A stretch of DNA of 64,000 nucleotides from Sabethes cyaneus (GCF_943734655.1 NC_071353.1:75896121-75960120), one strand, 5' to 3'; positions 22,872-35,307 are shown, numbered from the stretch's first letter. Notes: generated by a model not told the origin, from the sequence alone. Translations and numbers: made by a program.

Positions 22872-24324
22872 TCAAGGGTATTTTGCCTATCATTGAACGA
22901 TTCCAATGATTGGACCAATCGTCCAATCCAAAATAGCGTCCAATAAAACGCTAATTCTAGAATACATATACACTCAAATTTGACCCTATCAAAGTGCATA
23001 AATTACTCACTTTGATCAGTTGTGGATTAGTTCTAAGTTTTAAAAACAAAAATTCAAGGTAAACATTGTCATAAACAATAATGGCTATAACCCTGAATTT
23101 TGTTCAGGCATGTCTAAAAACTGAACCAAACTGCGTGCCGCATTTGAAAACTACCACGAAGTTTATTTGAGACGGTACGCTGTTGCCGTGCCTGATAAAA
23201 CAACCCGTACGCTGTGAAAAAGCAACCGCGAGCCTTTTCAGTGTTGTTTTTTGCACACCGGGTTTTAACACTTCGGAAACACTCGGGATGGCGTGTATTT
23301 CTACTTCGTAAAAGTTTCTCGGATATATGCTGGACGACCAGCGTGAACTCGTGTCTTTTTGCTTTTCTATTTCTTTCACTCACACGGCCAATTAGAATAA
23401 GTATGAAGCGCCTCCATGCGTGTTTTTGCAAGCTTGAAAGTACTCGCCTACGGTGGATTCCGATATCGATAACACTCGGAAATGTGCAAAACCGAGGCCA
23501 TTGAAAACTTAGACTGAAATTTTTTTAAACCTAACGCCACCGGTGTAATGCTTGTTACACTTCGTGTTTTTTTGCATGTACGGGAACGGCGTGCAAAACG
23601 AAATTAAGTTTGTTGAGTGGTTTTGAGCAATGGTGCCCACGTGTAAGCTCGGTTCGGTGTTTTACCCATGCCTGATTTTGTTAGCATTCCAGATAGGGAA
23701 CATGTCTCTCTAATTAACGTTTAAAATAATTATATTACTATATCATGCTGTATATAGCTAATGATATTAGTCTATGCACTATTTGTCAACATTTTCCAGC
23801 AAAAAAAAATTATTTGTAGTTTTTAAAGTATTAAAATTTGAATGTTCATTCATTGGACAATAAAGCCACGATTACCCTAAGCTTGTACAAGAACTGACAT
23901 AGGATGAAAAAACCGCATTACTTCTCATTATGCATGTGTATTTGACAATTTTTAGGGTTATAGCAATGTTTACAAATGGTTTTCATTGGTACGCAAAAAT
24001 TGTCTGATGAAAATTTATGAAATGGTATTAATTTTCCACGAAAAATAGTGCTATTGCAAATTAAAGCTACTCCAGATTTGATTAAACTACGTGTACTTGT
24101 ACCTTATCTGAGAAATTTTATTATCGTGTATTTAATTTGGTGCTAAAAGTGCCTGCATTAGGGTAATCACAAAAATCATCATTTTAGTCTAAGGACTTGA
24201 AAAAATTCAGATTTTTTTGAATCACCGAATCGTTTTGCTGTTAATGATACTGATACCAAACGAAAGATACTTCTATGAATATTGTAGAATAATAATGGGT
24301 TGAAACAATTTTTTTTATATAACA
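22872..24324. other. Repeat-free-looking intergenic stretch
   Basis: No gene, LTR or clear terminal repeat recognised. A short CCAATGATTGGACCAATCGTC segment (22910-22930) carries repeated CCAAT/ATTGG motifs. Open frames near 23104-23504 lie on both strands with no domain and are probably chance. Confidence 0.4.
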
Positions 24325-24484
24325 CTAGCTGACCCGACAAACTTCGTATTGCCACAAATTAACCTATGTTGTACATAAATCACGAATCTCGGATGATCTT
24401 TGTCACAATCTCGAGTTTTGCAAGTTTCTGAGGAGTTCAACCTTAGATGATTCATTTTGGCAGTTACGTAACTATGAAAGCATC

Positions 24485-25136
24485 CCAGGTAACCAATAAG
24501 CATCACCAATGCTATTCAAATATAGGCCAATAAGCATTTAAGTCGCCTTAAATGCTACTTAGATGCTATTTTTACAAAATATACAGCTACTTTACTGATA
24601 ACCTTCTTATAGTACTGACAATGCTAATTTACAGCTAATTACCGACACGAAGAATTTGAATACAATTTTGGATGCCAATTTACAACACCTATGCAGTCAA
24701 AAAGCTAACATACAATAACGTGCAGTATAAAATGCTACTATTTTACCTGACTCACTGCGAATATGCGTATTATTGAAATAAAACGTAACCATACGCTTTA
24801 TTCGTTTATAACGCATATGGAGTAAATATCGATAACAAACGATTTTTTGTAAGTTGTGCTTTTGTTATTGCATTTAATTTGTAAAAAGTTGCATAAATAA
24901 CAATTCAGTTTCACAATACAATTACTGCGTACTACTGGCACATGAAATATAACGTTTAAGTACGTTATTTTTAGTGATCAAAATTAACGATATTTTCGAT
25001 ACAAGGGCGATATTTTTCGAAACCTTTCGAACCAACACGATCCCGCGAACACAACGCATATTCGCAGTGAGTCAGGTAACACAGTAGATGCGCTGATTTG
25101 CTGCTTACGTTAAGGCTTGTTAGTTACCTGGAATGG
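24485..25136. mobile_element. MITE V in Helitron copy 2, interrupted by MITE A
   Basis: Ends CCAGGTAACCAATAAGCAT (left) and the inverse of CCAGGTAACTAACAAGCC (right) form imperfect terminal repeats. The same element without the inner MITE is present in Helitron copy 4 (about 56317-56617), about 300 bp. No coding. The superfamily is not clear from the flanks. Confidence 0.65.
24738..25084. mobile_element. TA-target MITE A, copy 1 (347 bp, uninterrupted)
   Basis: Terminal repeats CTGACTCACTGCGAATATGC lie a few bases in from both ends, flanked by TA (24736-24737 and 25085-25086). The unoccupied site is visible in copy 4 of the host Helitron near 56565 (AAAATGCCAGATACGC). Its interior carries AACGTTTAAGTACG, the empty TTAA site that in the second A copy is filled by element B. 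TA duplication fits a Tc1/mariner-type MITE. Confidence 0.82.
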
Positions 25137-25869
25137 GTAGTTTAATATACAAATTTGCAATTTTTCCTCACAGTAAAGTAGAAAACAACTCCCCTGTCCC
25201 CTCATTGCATAGCCAGAAAGCGGATAGTAATATTCGCCATGATTGTACAACATTACGCCGAATATCATTTTGCGAAAAACCTTAAGCGGAATGTACCATT
25301 TCACGGAAACCTTTTTTGTGGAAAGTACCATCTCGCGATCCTCTCCTTGCTCGCTGTCGCTCGTTCCAGGAAACCCAGGTAGACCTAGGAAAACAAATAA
25401 ACCTAGGCAGTAGTGATTTCTGCGTGGAGTTGCCTCCCCACAGTGGGCGGCGCTTCCGAAGGCGGGTCGCCGGCAACACTCGCGGCCGTCTCGTCCTGAA
25501 TGATCTAGTGTTACTACACTCAAGTACTTATTTACACGATTTGTTTTTTCGAATATTGAGAACGGGACTATTTAGGGACCATTCATTTATTTCAAAATAC
25601 GTTTGGGAGAGGCCCGACATTCGTCACGTATTTTATCCTAAATTGCACCGTTCTTGAGTAATCGAAAAAAACAAACCGTGTAAAAAAAGACTCAAGTGTT
25701 TAGATAGTTTTTGTAGTCTTGTTATTGATTGATGCTTTATGGAAGGGTCCCGAATTTCTCGAGTACAATTAGTTTTTGAGTTTTGCAAAAATTTCTGTTT
25801 TATTTGTATGAGAGTCCATATCCCCCTACCACATGGGTGAGAGGTCTCTATCATAAAATAAATTCAAGA

Positions 25870-27440
25870 CTCAAAAATCTCCTACATGCTAAATTTGGTT
25901 CCATTTGCTTGATTAGTACTCAAATTATAAGGAAATTTGTATTTCATTTGTATGGGAGCCCCCCTCTTAAAAGGGGAAGGGGTCGTAATTCACAATAGAA
26001 AAAATTTCTGCCATCTGAAACTCCCACATGCCAAATTTGGTTCCATTTGCTTGATTAGTACTCAAATTATAAGGAAATTTTGTATTTCATTTGTATGGGA
26101 GCCCCCCTTCTTAAAAGGGGAAGGGGTCGTAATACACCACAGAAAAAAATTCTGCCATCTAAAACTCCCACATGCCAAATTTGGTTCCATTGGCTTGATT
26201 AGTACTCAAATTATAAGGAAATTTGTATTTCATTTGTATGGGAGCCCCCCCTCTTAAAAGGGGAAGGGGTCGTAATTCACAATAGAATTGTGAATTCACA
26301 ATAGAATTTGGTTCCATTTGCTTGATTAGTTCTCGAGATAAAAGGAAATTTGCATTTCGTTTGTATGGAAGCCCGCCCTCTTAAAAGGGAGATGGGTCAT
26401 AACTCGCTTTCTAAAGAGGAGAGGGGTCTCAATTTACCATAGAAAAAAAACTTGCCTCCAAAACCACTAACATGTCAAATTTGGTTCCATTTGCTTGTTT
26501 AGTTCTCGAGTTATGAGGAAATTTGTTTTTCATTTGTATAGGAGTCCCCCCTCCTAAAGTGGGAAGGGGTCCTAATTCACCATAGAAAGTATTCTTGCCT
26601 TCAAAAACACCCACATGCTAAATTTGGTTCCATTTGCTTGATTAGTTCTAGAGTTATGAGGAAATTTGTATTTCGTTTGTATGGGAGCCCCCCCTCTCCT
26701 AAAAAGGTAAGAAGTCCTAATTTATCATGGAAAAAATGGTTGCCTTCAAAAACACCCACATGCCAAATGTGGTTCCATTTGCTTGATTAGTTCTCGAATT
26801 AAGAGGAAATTTGTATTTCATTTGTGTAGAAGCCCCTCCTCTTAAAGTGGGGAGGGGTCCCAATTCACCATAGAAAATATTTTTGCCTCCAAAAACCTCC
26901 ACATGCCAAATTTGGTTCTATTTGCTTGATTAGTTCTCGAGTTATGAGGAAATTTGTATTTCATTTGTATAGGAGCCCCCCTCCTAAAATGGGGAGAGGT
27001 CCTTATTCATCATAGAAAAAATTCTTGCCTCCAAAAACACCTACACGCCAAACTTGGTTCCATTTACTTGATCAGTTCTCGAGTTATGAAGAAATTTGTA
27101 TTTCGTTTGCTTAGGAGCCCCCTTCCTAAAGTGGGGAGGGGTCCCAATTCATCATAGAAAAAATTTTTGTCTCCAAAAACACACACACCAAATTTGGTTC
27201 CATTTGCTTGATTAGTTCTTGAGTTATGAGGAAATTTGTATGGAAGCCCCCCCCCCCCTCTTAAAGGCGAGAGGAGTTATAATTCCCCTTATAAAGAGGG
27301 GAGGGGTCTTAATTTACCATAGAATAAATTCTTGTCACCGAAAACAGCCACATGCCAAATTTTGTTCTATTTGCTTGATTAGTTCTCGAGTTAAGCAGAA
27401 ATTTGTGTTTCATTTGTATGGGAGCCCCCCCCCCTCTTAG
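25870..27440 (-). repeat. ~143-bp tandem array inside Helitron copy 2
   Basis: About ten imperfect units with CCAAATTTGGTTCCATTTGC and AGTTCTCGAGTTATGAGG, in inverse orientation to copy 1. The three units at 25890-26270 are closer to each other than to the rest, suggesting recent local amplification. Confidence 0.85.
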
Positions 27441-27593
27441 TGGGGAGAGGGGTCTCTAACCATCACTAAAACCTTTTCGGGCCCCAAAAACATCTACATG
27501 CAAATTTTCACGCCGATTGGTTCAGTAGTTTTCGATTCTATAAGGAACATGCGGACAGACAGACAGACAGAAATCCTTCTTTATAGGTATAGA

Positions 27594-27851
27594 TTGAAAA
27601 TATTTTGTTTTCTGTATTTTGTCGCCACACCAAGCTAGTTTTTCATATTTTTTGAAAGCTGAATATTTTTTTTATCATAACTTATAAATTGTAAATTTTA
27701 TAATTTTATTTCTTTTATAAACAAAGTTTCGATGATGAAACGAAGATGGATGGTGCATTTTTTCAACTGCAAGGAAACGCATATTCGCAGTTTTTCAGAT
27801 TATTATCTTGCTAACAAATTTGTTTCGAGTAAGACCAGGAGAGAATCAACA
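27594..27851. other. Unassigned AT-rich spacer
   Basis: No gene. Contains AACGCATATTCGCAG (27776), a fragment of the MITE A terminus. Confidence 0.4.
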
Positions 27852-28969
27852 TATGGGTCATTCCATCTCAAACGTACACAAAAATCGGAAAATTGGATCC
27901 GACCATCAGCAATTTCAACCAAAGTTGGCATAATTGTTCATTCCGACCCTACAACCAATTTCCCAAAGTTTTATGCCGATTGATCAATCCCCCTAGCAGT
28001 GGCGCTACTTCCTTTTTACTGATTTTCAAAAAAAAGTTATTTTTCGGGTTCAAATATCTCTGAAACAGTTTGATGTGAAGACATGGCAATATATTTTTTC
28101 TATGGATTTTTGACCGCGCAATCGAATGATGTTATCAGTTTTTATCTAATTTGTCAACATCATCAAACGAAAAATGCGAATATCTCAAAATACCCCCAAT
28201 TTTATTTTCAAATAAATATGTTTAAAATGTTCGCCAGAAAATTCTACACAAGAATCACTTAACTAGAAAAAACAATATTGGAAGTTTGGGAGATATGGCG
28301 TTTTGAATATCTGTGGCATGCGTAATTTTAACTGAATTGTTAGCGAAAGTACAGGGGTTAGACAAAATGATCGGGACATGTAAAATTTTGATGAAATTCA
28401 AACGGCCATAACTTTTACAAAATTGGACAATTTTAGATGAAACCAATTGCATTCGACTGTGAAATCTTTCTAGTTTTCCGAAAATATTTCAAAATTTGTA
28501 ATAGTCAGCGGACACCGGAGATATTCCGGGTTGTTTGGGGGTATGTAAAAAACTGATTTTTTAATCTCCTGTATCTTTTTCTGTCATGGAAATTTATTAA
28601 TTTACATATTTTATCCCAAAACTAGATTTCGTTTCCAGTCGATTGTTCGAAGAAGAACGGAAATCCGACGAGAAACAACCGAGATATGGCCATTTTAGTG
28701 AAATCAGTTCTGGAAATGTTGCCAGTAATGTCTTACCTTTATGACCATTTTAAAACATGACCAAAACCATTCCAATATGGATGTCAAACTTAAAAAATTG
28801 ACGAGGGTTGAAAATCCTGAAGTATGACACCCATATTGACGTGATTTCGAATATTCCCTGAAACGACCACTTCCGCCGGGGTACCTACAACCTGCTACAG
28901 GGCTGCCATGGCACGCTGCGGACCTGGGAATAGGCTTCTGAAAAGTACCGCACGCTGACAGTAGTTTGT

Positions 28970-29640
28970 CGATTGTCAGGCTACTGCACCATAGCAGTAA
29001 TATAACCGATGAGAGTCATTGAAATGACAAAACCACTATCACAGCGACAACAGGTGACTGTCGCGTGTTCCCCTCAGTACAAATTTTTTCGTTGCTATTC
29101 TGTTATTCGTTTTGCACAGACCCTTTGTTCACTCCTTTCAACACAATCGACATAGGTTTAATACATGCCTTTTTACGCACCCAGAGAATCGTCGTTTCTT
29201 TTGTCGTCGCTTTTAACTGTCGATTTTTTGTGCATAAGGTTCATGCTGCCGAATAAATTGGAGCCATGCCTATTGAAGAAATTGGTTACATGGTGGTATG
29301 TCGTTGTTCGTTCGAGGTTTGGTTTGAATGGTGAAATAATGCTCGTTTTGAATTTATCAAAGCGTCAGATAAGGTCAATCTTCCTGTGCAACATGTGTTT
29401 TATTACCATTGCAAGTAATTTGGATGTTTATTTATTTGCATGGCATAAAACCAAAGAAATTTGCATTGCATGGCATAACCCATGGCTTATGGGCTTACAA
29501 TTAAAACAGTATTTTAAAAAATCGATCTCTTCTATTGATTACAAAAAAGGACTATTTACATGAAATGAAACTAAGAAGAATTTTTAAAATTAAGTCAATT
29601 TTCTGGTGCAAGTGGGACGTATATTCGAATTTGATAAAAA
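28970..29640. other. Unassigned sequence in F
   Basis: A 132-codon frame (29165-29563) has no recognisable domain and low-complexity hydrophobic content; it is treated as chance. No repeat recognised. Confidence 0.35.
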
Positions 29641-29646
29641 AAAACC

Positions 29647-31417
29647 TGATTTAATCCACCTAGTGGTGAAAGGAACCTTTGTTATACGGTCTTACTTGCT
29701 GTTTGAGATAGAAATCGACACATTTGGTTTACATGAAATTTTTGGAAATTGAATAAGTTTACAAAATTTGAACCAAATAGAAGCACTTATAAATTTTGAT
29801 AGTTCTTTTTCTCATGTAATTGCTGAGTAAGTTGTTACTAATGAGGGTAAGTGCAAGTAAAAGTAAGTTTTTTTTTATATGCCAGAAGGGCATTGGGTTA
29901 AAAGGCCACTGCGACAGTAAGTTGTAAGATGAAATATTATTCTTTAACATATACATTGCGTAGTAAAGGTCTAGTTTATAGGTTTTTGAACTATGCATAA
30001 TTTCCTGTAATGCCATTCTATTTGATTCACAACAATAAAGTTTTCTTGAATAAATTTCATCAATTTTTATTAACCTTCGGTTACACACGCTATTGTACTT
30101 TGTACACCATGTGTAGGTTTTTGAATGCCATTACTATATATAGTTTCCTTGTGTCTGACTGTAACGCTAGATCCAAGCAAGCTGTTAAATAAAAAATTTT
30201 CTAGGCTACAACACACGTAGTGAAGGTAACAATGATTTCAGCAGTGGGTGGGTGGGCGCAATCAGCAATTTGATTGGTTGCCACATAATGCGATACTGAT
30301 TTTAACAAGTCCTTCGGGGGAACAAAAAAATTGGTTTTAAAACAATATTTGTAGCAAATGTCAACCGCTTGAGATTGATGAAGCATTCTTAACATGTGAT
30401 TTGGCGCGTGGTAATAAGGATAGCCTACGAGCCATAATTGATTATCAGAAGCTGCTAAAGTAGCGCATACTCAATATAAAGCGCGATAACGCGTATCCCG
30501 TTGGTATTTTTATTCCTACATTTAGGTACTTCTTCCGGAGTTTCTTACGAGAAAGGTAGCTAAAACCCTTTCCGAGTCAGGTGTGGAATGATATCTGAAT
30601 CACACAGAAGTAATGTAACGTGTTTTCTTAAAGTCTAATGTTTTATCAAGGATACATTCAAAGTTTGATGATAAAAAAACAGCCAGAATTAATCAACATA
30701 TGGTTTATGTGGAATTTGTTGTTCCATGATTTTGACATTAAGTTGATTTATGAAATATCTCAATATGAAGTAACATAAATATTTAACTCCACAAATTCAG
30801 GTTCTTTAAAAATTTAGTAGCAGTAACTTTAGACATTTTCTGTAAAGTATTTAATTTAAAGTATTTCAAAAGTATTCTAATTTTGTCATGGGACTGGGTT
30901 GCAAAAAAGCTGTCGAAATCTCCAATATCCAAAGATTTTGTATTGCATTGGTTCGATTTCAAACAAATAGCTAATCTGAGAGTTTGTCCGATTTACTAAA
31001 ACGAAGGATGTTTTTGTAGTTGTGGTCCAACGAGTGGCAGCGGATTAGACTGCGAATGTCTGCCAGGTAGAATGCAACCAATATTTTCTGCAATCATACT
31101 TTGGCCGTCACCGAATTTAAATTTTGTCCCGGTTCTAAAATTGAGTACTTCTCTTGATCAGCACGTTCTTTACAAATGGTAGATTTTTGCCCTTTTATCT
31201 AAGCCCCGTTTGCTTCGTTTGTAGATTACACGTGTTTTATTTCATGGAAGGTTGCCAATTTCAAGCTTTCACTAATAAATTTTACGGACTATAGAATTAT
31301 AAACCATATTACATTTTCAAAGGTTTAGGCATCGTGGTTAGCCACGACGGGTCCACCTAGTATTGTTATAAAGTTACAAATCGTATATTACGTATATACT
31401 AACGTATATTCTTTAGA
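29647..31417 (-). mobile_element. Element C copy 2, 5'-incomplete, with Helitron-2 inside
   Basis: Begins with the inverse of the C right end (TGATTTAATCCACCTAGTGG, AGGAACCTTTGTTATACGG). It parallels 11550 down to about 11110 of copy 1, e.g. the GTATAACAAAGG, TTATTCAA and AACTTTATAACAATA blocks. It is broken at 30131-31360 by a Helitron-like element and ends at about 31417 where a SINE begins, so the palindromic left end of C is missing. Confidence 0.72.
30131..31360 (+). mobile_element. Helitron-like element, family 2
   Basis: Starts TTACTATATATAGTTTCC after A and ends GGGTCCACCTAG before T. The unoccupied site is seen in C copy 1 (inverse of AACAATATGGC near 11166), where A and T are adjacent, so insertion was between A and T without duplication. 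Near the 3' end TCGTGGTTAGCCACGA is a perfect 6-bp stem with a 4-base loop, about 12 bases before CTAG, the textbook Helitron 3' hairpin. The start TT rather than TC is atypical. No Rep/helicase coding in 1230 bp, hence non-autonomous. Confidence 0.75.
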
Positions 31418-31725
31418 CTAATCTCCAGTTTTTAGTCTTGACCTTGAAATGAGGTCATACACATATTAATATTTTTTTAAAACGATGGTTCTACAATTGA
31501 TGAAGGGACGGTAGGGGAAAGAAATGAAAATTTTTTTTTGGTGAAGGAGGGGAAGAGCGGAAAGGAAGGGGGGGGGGTATTGGTAGCTATGCTTGACAAG
31601 TAGTCATTTCGACTCCTACCTTTTGTCCAATGCTGGAAGGTGCATGAGTCGAACCAAGCTGTAATCTGAGATTATAACCGGATTCGAACCCACAACACCC
31701 GCCAGGGCTGGGGTTAATTTTAGAT
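31418..31725 (-). mobile_element. tRNA-derived SINE (local name H)
   Basis: On the minus strand GGGTTCGAATCCGG (31678-31691) matches the pol III B box/T-loop, and a second B-box-like GGTTCGACTC lies downstream. The body includes CAGCATTGGACAAAAG, a run of C and a pyrimidine-rich segment. Its 3' end reads AAAAAAATATTAATATG then a GACCTCATTTCAAGGTC hairpin. Two further copies form the palindrome at 35536-36020. Exact ends are uncertain. Confidence 0.65.
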
Positions 31726-32483
31726 TTTAGAAAAATATAAATGTGAATGAATTTTTATACTATAGGAAAAGATTCATGCGATGGAAAAATCAATTTTTGA
31801 TACACCCCTGGAAAATTCAGGATATCTCCGGCAGAGGTGGGTACCGCTAACCGGAATTTTAGCATCGCTAACAGCTAAACCGCTAATTCAAAACGTTAGC
31901 TTCGATACCAAAAATTTAGCGGAAGCTAATGCTAACCGCCAACCACTAAATTTGTTAGTAGCACAATTTGGTATGTACAGACTTTTAATTCAATTTTGGA
32001 AAAAGAAAATCTTCGTTGAAAAGGTTTGGATGTAATTTTGCAGTTATTTTGTATTTCGAGTGGATGAAATAAGGCCATTTTTGCGTTGTAACGTCACGGA
32101 AAAGATGTACTTTTTCGCTTCAAACAATCTTGTAATCCGTAATTTCTATGTACTCAAAAATACCTTTAAAGCGGTGCCTAAAGAATGAAAATAAGTTAGT
32201 AAGTGTGCAGAACCTAAGTTACAACTAATTGAAGCTCGCGGCGCACAGCGGGACGGATTCAAAAAAGTGAGACACAAGTAATAGCATCGAAACCTTAAGA
32301 CACAGCATGATGGTTGCTTTAGAAAAGTTTTCAAGAATTCTGAATATGGCAAGTTATTCAGTATTTATCTCTCATCAAATCATAGAACAAAGACTTTAGA
32401 TAAATTTGAAAGAGAGCAGAATTCTCATGATTTTAAGACAAGAACCAAAAGACGAATTTCTGGCAAGTTGTAACGTCACGCTA
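31726..32483. other. Decayed repeats, including a hAT-like remnant
   Basis: About 31815-31960 has GAGGTGGGTACCGCTAACC and repeated GCTAAC/GCTAATT motifs reminiscent of the hAT-like element N at 56017 (GTTGGGCACCACTAATTCGC), but no full terminus. TAACGTCACG occurs at 32090 and 32471. No gene found. Confidence 0.4.
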
Positions 32484-32822
32484 CAGTAGATATTTGTATA
32501 ACGCGGTTAATTGGGGCCGCGTTATACAAGTACACTAATTGGGGGGCGACGGCTTTCTAAGGTCACTGACTTATTTTTTTTATTTCAATTGTATCATTAA
32601 CTCGACTTAAGTTAGTTCACCAATTCAATTTTTACCAATTTTACCAATACGAAAATTTCAACGGATATTCCGGCACCTCCAGCAGGGCAACCCGTAACTT
32701 TCTGTCCTACAACTTTTTAAAAAACACCACTGTCGTATCTGTTAACCGCGTTATAGAAATATTGTGGTATCCGCGCTATAGAAATCCGCGTTCTTCGAAT
32801 CCGCGTTTACAAATCTTGACTG
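32484..32822. mobile_element. TA-target MITE S (pogo/Tigger-like ends)
   Basis: CAGTAGATATTTGTATAACG at the left and the inverse of CAGTCAAGATTTGTAAACGC at the right, flanked by TA. The interior repeats CCGCGTTATA-type motifs in both orientations. Length 339 bp, no coding. The CAGT start and repetitive subterminal GCGG/TATAA motifs resemble pogo/Tigger-type MITEs (family knowledge, tentative). Confidence 0.7.
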
Positions 32823-33342
32823 TATTTGCTTTCCGAAACAATCTAGGTAAAGAAAATGCTATTAATTTGTTCACTTTTAATAGAAAATTTGATGCTCTTT
32901 CCAAATATATAATAATATTCGGGGGTTTCTCAACGATTTTCCAAGTTCAAACACAAATACGGTGCAAATAAGAGTCAAAACGTTGTAACGTCACGGCGGA
33001 ATGTGTCATATATAGATGTAACCTAACTTACGTCTGATTTTTCGCCCAAAAATAATATTACGCGATGCAGTAGATTTACTTATAAAACATTTTTATAGCC
33101 TTACGAACTATTCTTTACATAAAATTCAACAGACAGAATATAATAATTTTGCAGATCTTCCTTTTGGTCGGTGTTAAGTCAGACCGGACCAAGTCGCAAA
33201 ATTTAAAAAAATGAGTTAATGACAGCAAACGATCCAGAATTTTCTAAGCTATATTTTACTCTAATCAGATTAAAGCAATGTTGTGAACAGCCGGAGTTAT
33301 GAGATGATTTCGAACAATTAATAGCTATAAACCGGTGACCGG
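32823..33342. other. Unassigned AT-rich sequence in F
   Basis: A third TAACGTCACG occurs at about 32985. No gene or repeat end recognised. Confidence 0.4.
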
Positions 33343-33533
33343 ACGGGAGCCATAAATACGATAGCCATACGAACGGTTGCCATACGTACGAATGCCATAA
33401 TGTATGTTTGCCATGCCATTCGTCTGTATGGCTCCCGTCCATTATGGCAAACATACATTATGGCATTCGTCTCTATGGCATTCGTACGTATGGCAACCGT
33501 CCGTATGGCAAACGTATATATGGCTGATGGGGT
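33343..33533. repeat. TATGGCA-based short tandem array with inverted arms
   Basis: About ten 12-14-bp units of the form TATGGCAWWCGT or its inverse. GGTTGCCATACGTACGAATG (33375) pairs with the inverse near 33475-33498, and GCCATAATGTATGTTTGCCA (33394-33413) pairs with 33444-33463, so the array folds on itself. A GACGGGAGCCATA motif is also inverted (33343 and 33427). Confidence 0.75.
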
Positions 33534-34251
33534 GTCGTCTCCATTAATTGAACTTTTGCCCCGTCCGTGAATCGCACTTTTACCCTACTAGGTGGTGACA
33601 ACCGGTCCAGCGTTACATAACCGTACATACATTCATTCATTCATTACATACATTTCTGGGATACATAACCGTAAATATTAGCTTTCTTCACAAAGCCCTA
33701 TATCAAATTAAAAACGCATATATCTGTAGCTTCAATATTATATATTACTGCGGCATACATATAAACTTCAAAATATATTACATCAAAACAAGCCAAATGA
33801 GATTTCGAATCAGGCTATAACTTGAATAATTAATTCAATCACATTTCTAAATGATCGAACAAGACCTATTTGCACTCATAAGATCAGTCTTTGGCTTCTT
33901 GATTCAATAAATATGCTATCGTTCCCTAATAGATATGTAATTCTGCCGATTAAAATTTTCATGCTACAGTCGATTCATAACAGTCGTTTCGCGACAAATA
34001 TCTTACGGTTTGGAAGACTCTCATAATTGCAAGATGACTGTCACCGCTACTGTTAGATGCCGAAGAAGGCATAAAAAAACGAAAATGATGCAGTCATAAC
34101 AATCCGGCATAAGTTACTTCCAACGACAGTGGTTGAACAAATCCCCGATTGTAGACTTCAGCCTGTTCTTGTTTAGCATTGTGCTTCTCTGTTCTCAGTA
34201 CGTTTTGAATGGGATTTCGTCACAGTGGTACGTGCAGGCATAGCAAACGCA
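33534..34251. other. Unassigned, with a fragment of element K
   Basis: At 33550-33592 TGAACTTTTGCCCCGTCC and GAATCGCACTTTTACCC match motifs of element K in inverse orientation. The rest (33600-34251) shows no gene. TTCATTCATTCATTACATAC at 33632 is a short microsatellite. Confidence 0.45.
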
Positions 34252-34260
34252 GGCAAACAG

Positions 34261-35307
34261 CAAAGTAAATTGATATATACCAGGTATGTGACCATCGAGG
34301 GTTGCATTAGTTTGTGTAGAAAGAAGAAGAAATAGTTCTGAAATATGGTGGAACTTGCATGAAAATTAAAACTAAATTAATTGTAATTAATGAATGCAGC
34401 TATATTATTCCAGAGAAATATTTGAACATTTGCAATGAAATGTAAGGAATATATTTTTAAGTCATTTGCACTTGTAGCCTTCTTTAATTATGCGTAAAAA
34501 ATTTGAGAACATGGGTGACTAACTATTTCGATGTACAATTGAAAAATGAATTAATGTTTCTAATACTTCACGATCAATACGGTATACGGTTGCTTAAATT
34601 AAAACACGTTCCGTCCAACATTTTGCTTGCATGATGCTCTTGAATATCTGCCTCTGATGTCTTCTTTTAAAAAATAGTTTTATTCGAATAGATGCTTGTG
34701 CTACTGCTTGAAAATCCTTAAGTTGAAGTCACTATTCCAAGATGATACCTTTTTATCATAAATTTGCCCGCTCACGTTGTTTGATATATATGCTCTTGTC
34801 TCAACACTACGTAGAAAACCATAAAAAGTAATCTTAGATTGCTACAAAACAGTCTTAGATGATAATTAACACTTTAAAAGCTTACCAGAAATCAGACGAA
34901 AAATATCGCGGGCGGATTACAATGTTGCTCATGCTGCTTATTGAACAATCATGTCCGAGCATTTTAAAGAATTTCTTTTTTGTTTTACTACTTGTAGGAA
35001 AGCGATATAAGGACATTTCTTTGAGATATCTTGATACCGCTTTGACGAAAAAATTTCCGCTTGCAATTTGGAATGTTGTACTTCATTGTATTCATGAAAA
35101 TACATACTAGAAATAATGTTCTAAGCATAAACATAAAAGCTGTAAGAAAAAAAAGACAAATCTTGCGTATCCAACGATTTTTTTTTTTAAATTAACTAAT
35201 TTTCCATACAAAATGCTCGAAATTTCAGAACTAGTGTAGATGTGTTAGTGCAAAGTGTATATGACAGCTCGCATTGTCATATACCTGGTATATATCAATT
35301 TACTTTG
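34261..35307. mobile_element. Element G, 9-bp target duplication (Mutator-like?)
   Basis: Terminal repeats CAAAGTAAATTGATATATAC (left) and its exact inverse (right) extend into CAGGTATRTGAC, about 32 bp. They are flanked by a perfect 9-bp duplication GGCAAACAG (34252-34260 and 35308-35316). Length 1047 bp. An 83-codon frame (34859-35110) has no recognisable domain. A 9-bp duplication is characteristic of Mutator-like elements (family knowledge), so this is tentatively a non-autonomous member. Confidence 0.72.

Larger units (their letters stand above)
24325..27593 (-). mobile_element. Helitron-like element, family 1, copy 2 (long form)
   Basis: Plus strand starts CTAGCTGACCCGACAAAC after A (24324) and ends GGTATAGA before T (27594), the inverse of copy 1, with no target duplication. 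It contains a ~1.1-kb segment absent from copies 1 and 3 (about 24432-25440), which itself holds MITE V and MITE A. The tandem ~143-bp array spans about 25870-27440 and the GACA microsatellite about 27553-27570. No protein coding. Confidence 0.78.

Noticed and set aside
29165..29563. 132-codon frame as a possible host exon
   Set aside because: No domain, biased hydrophobic composition, surrounded by repeats and without clear splice sites.
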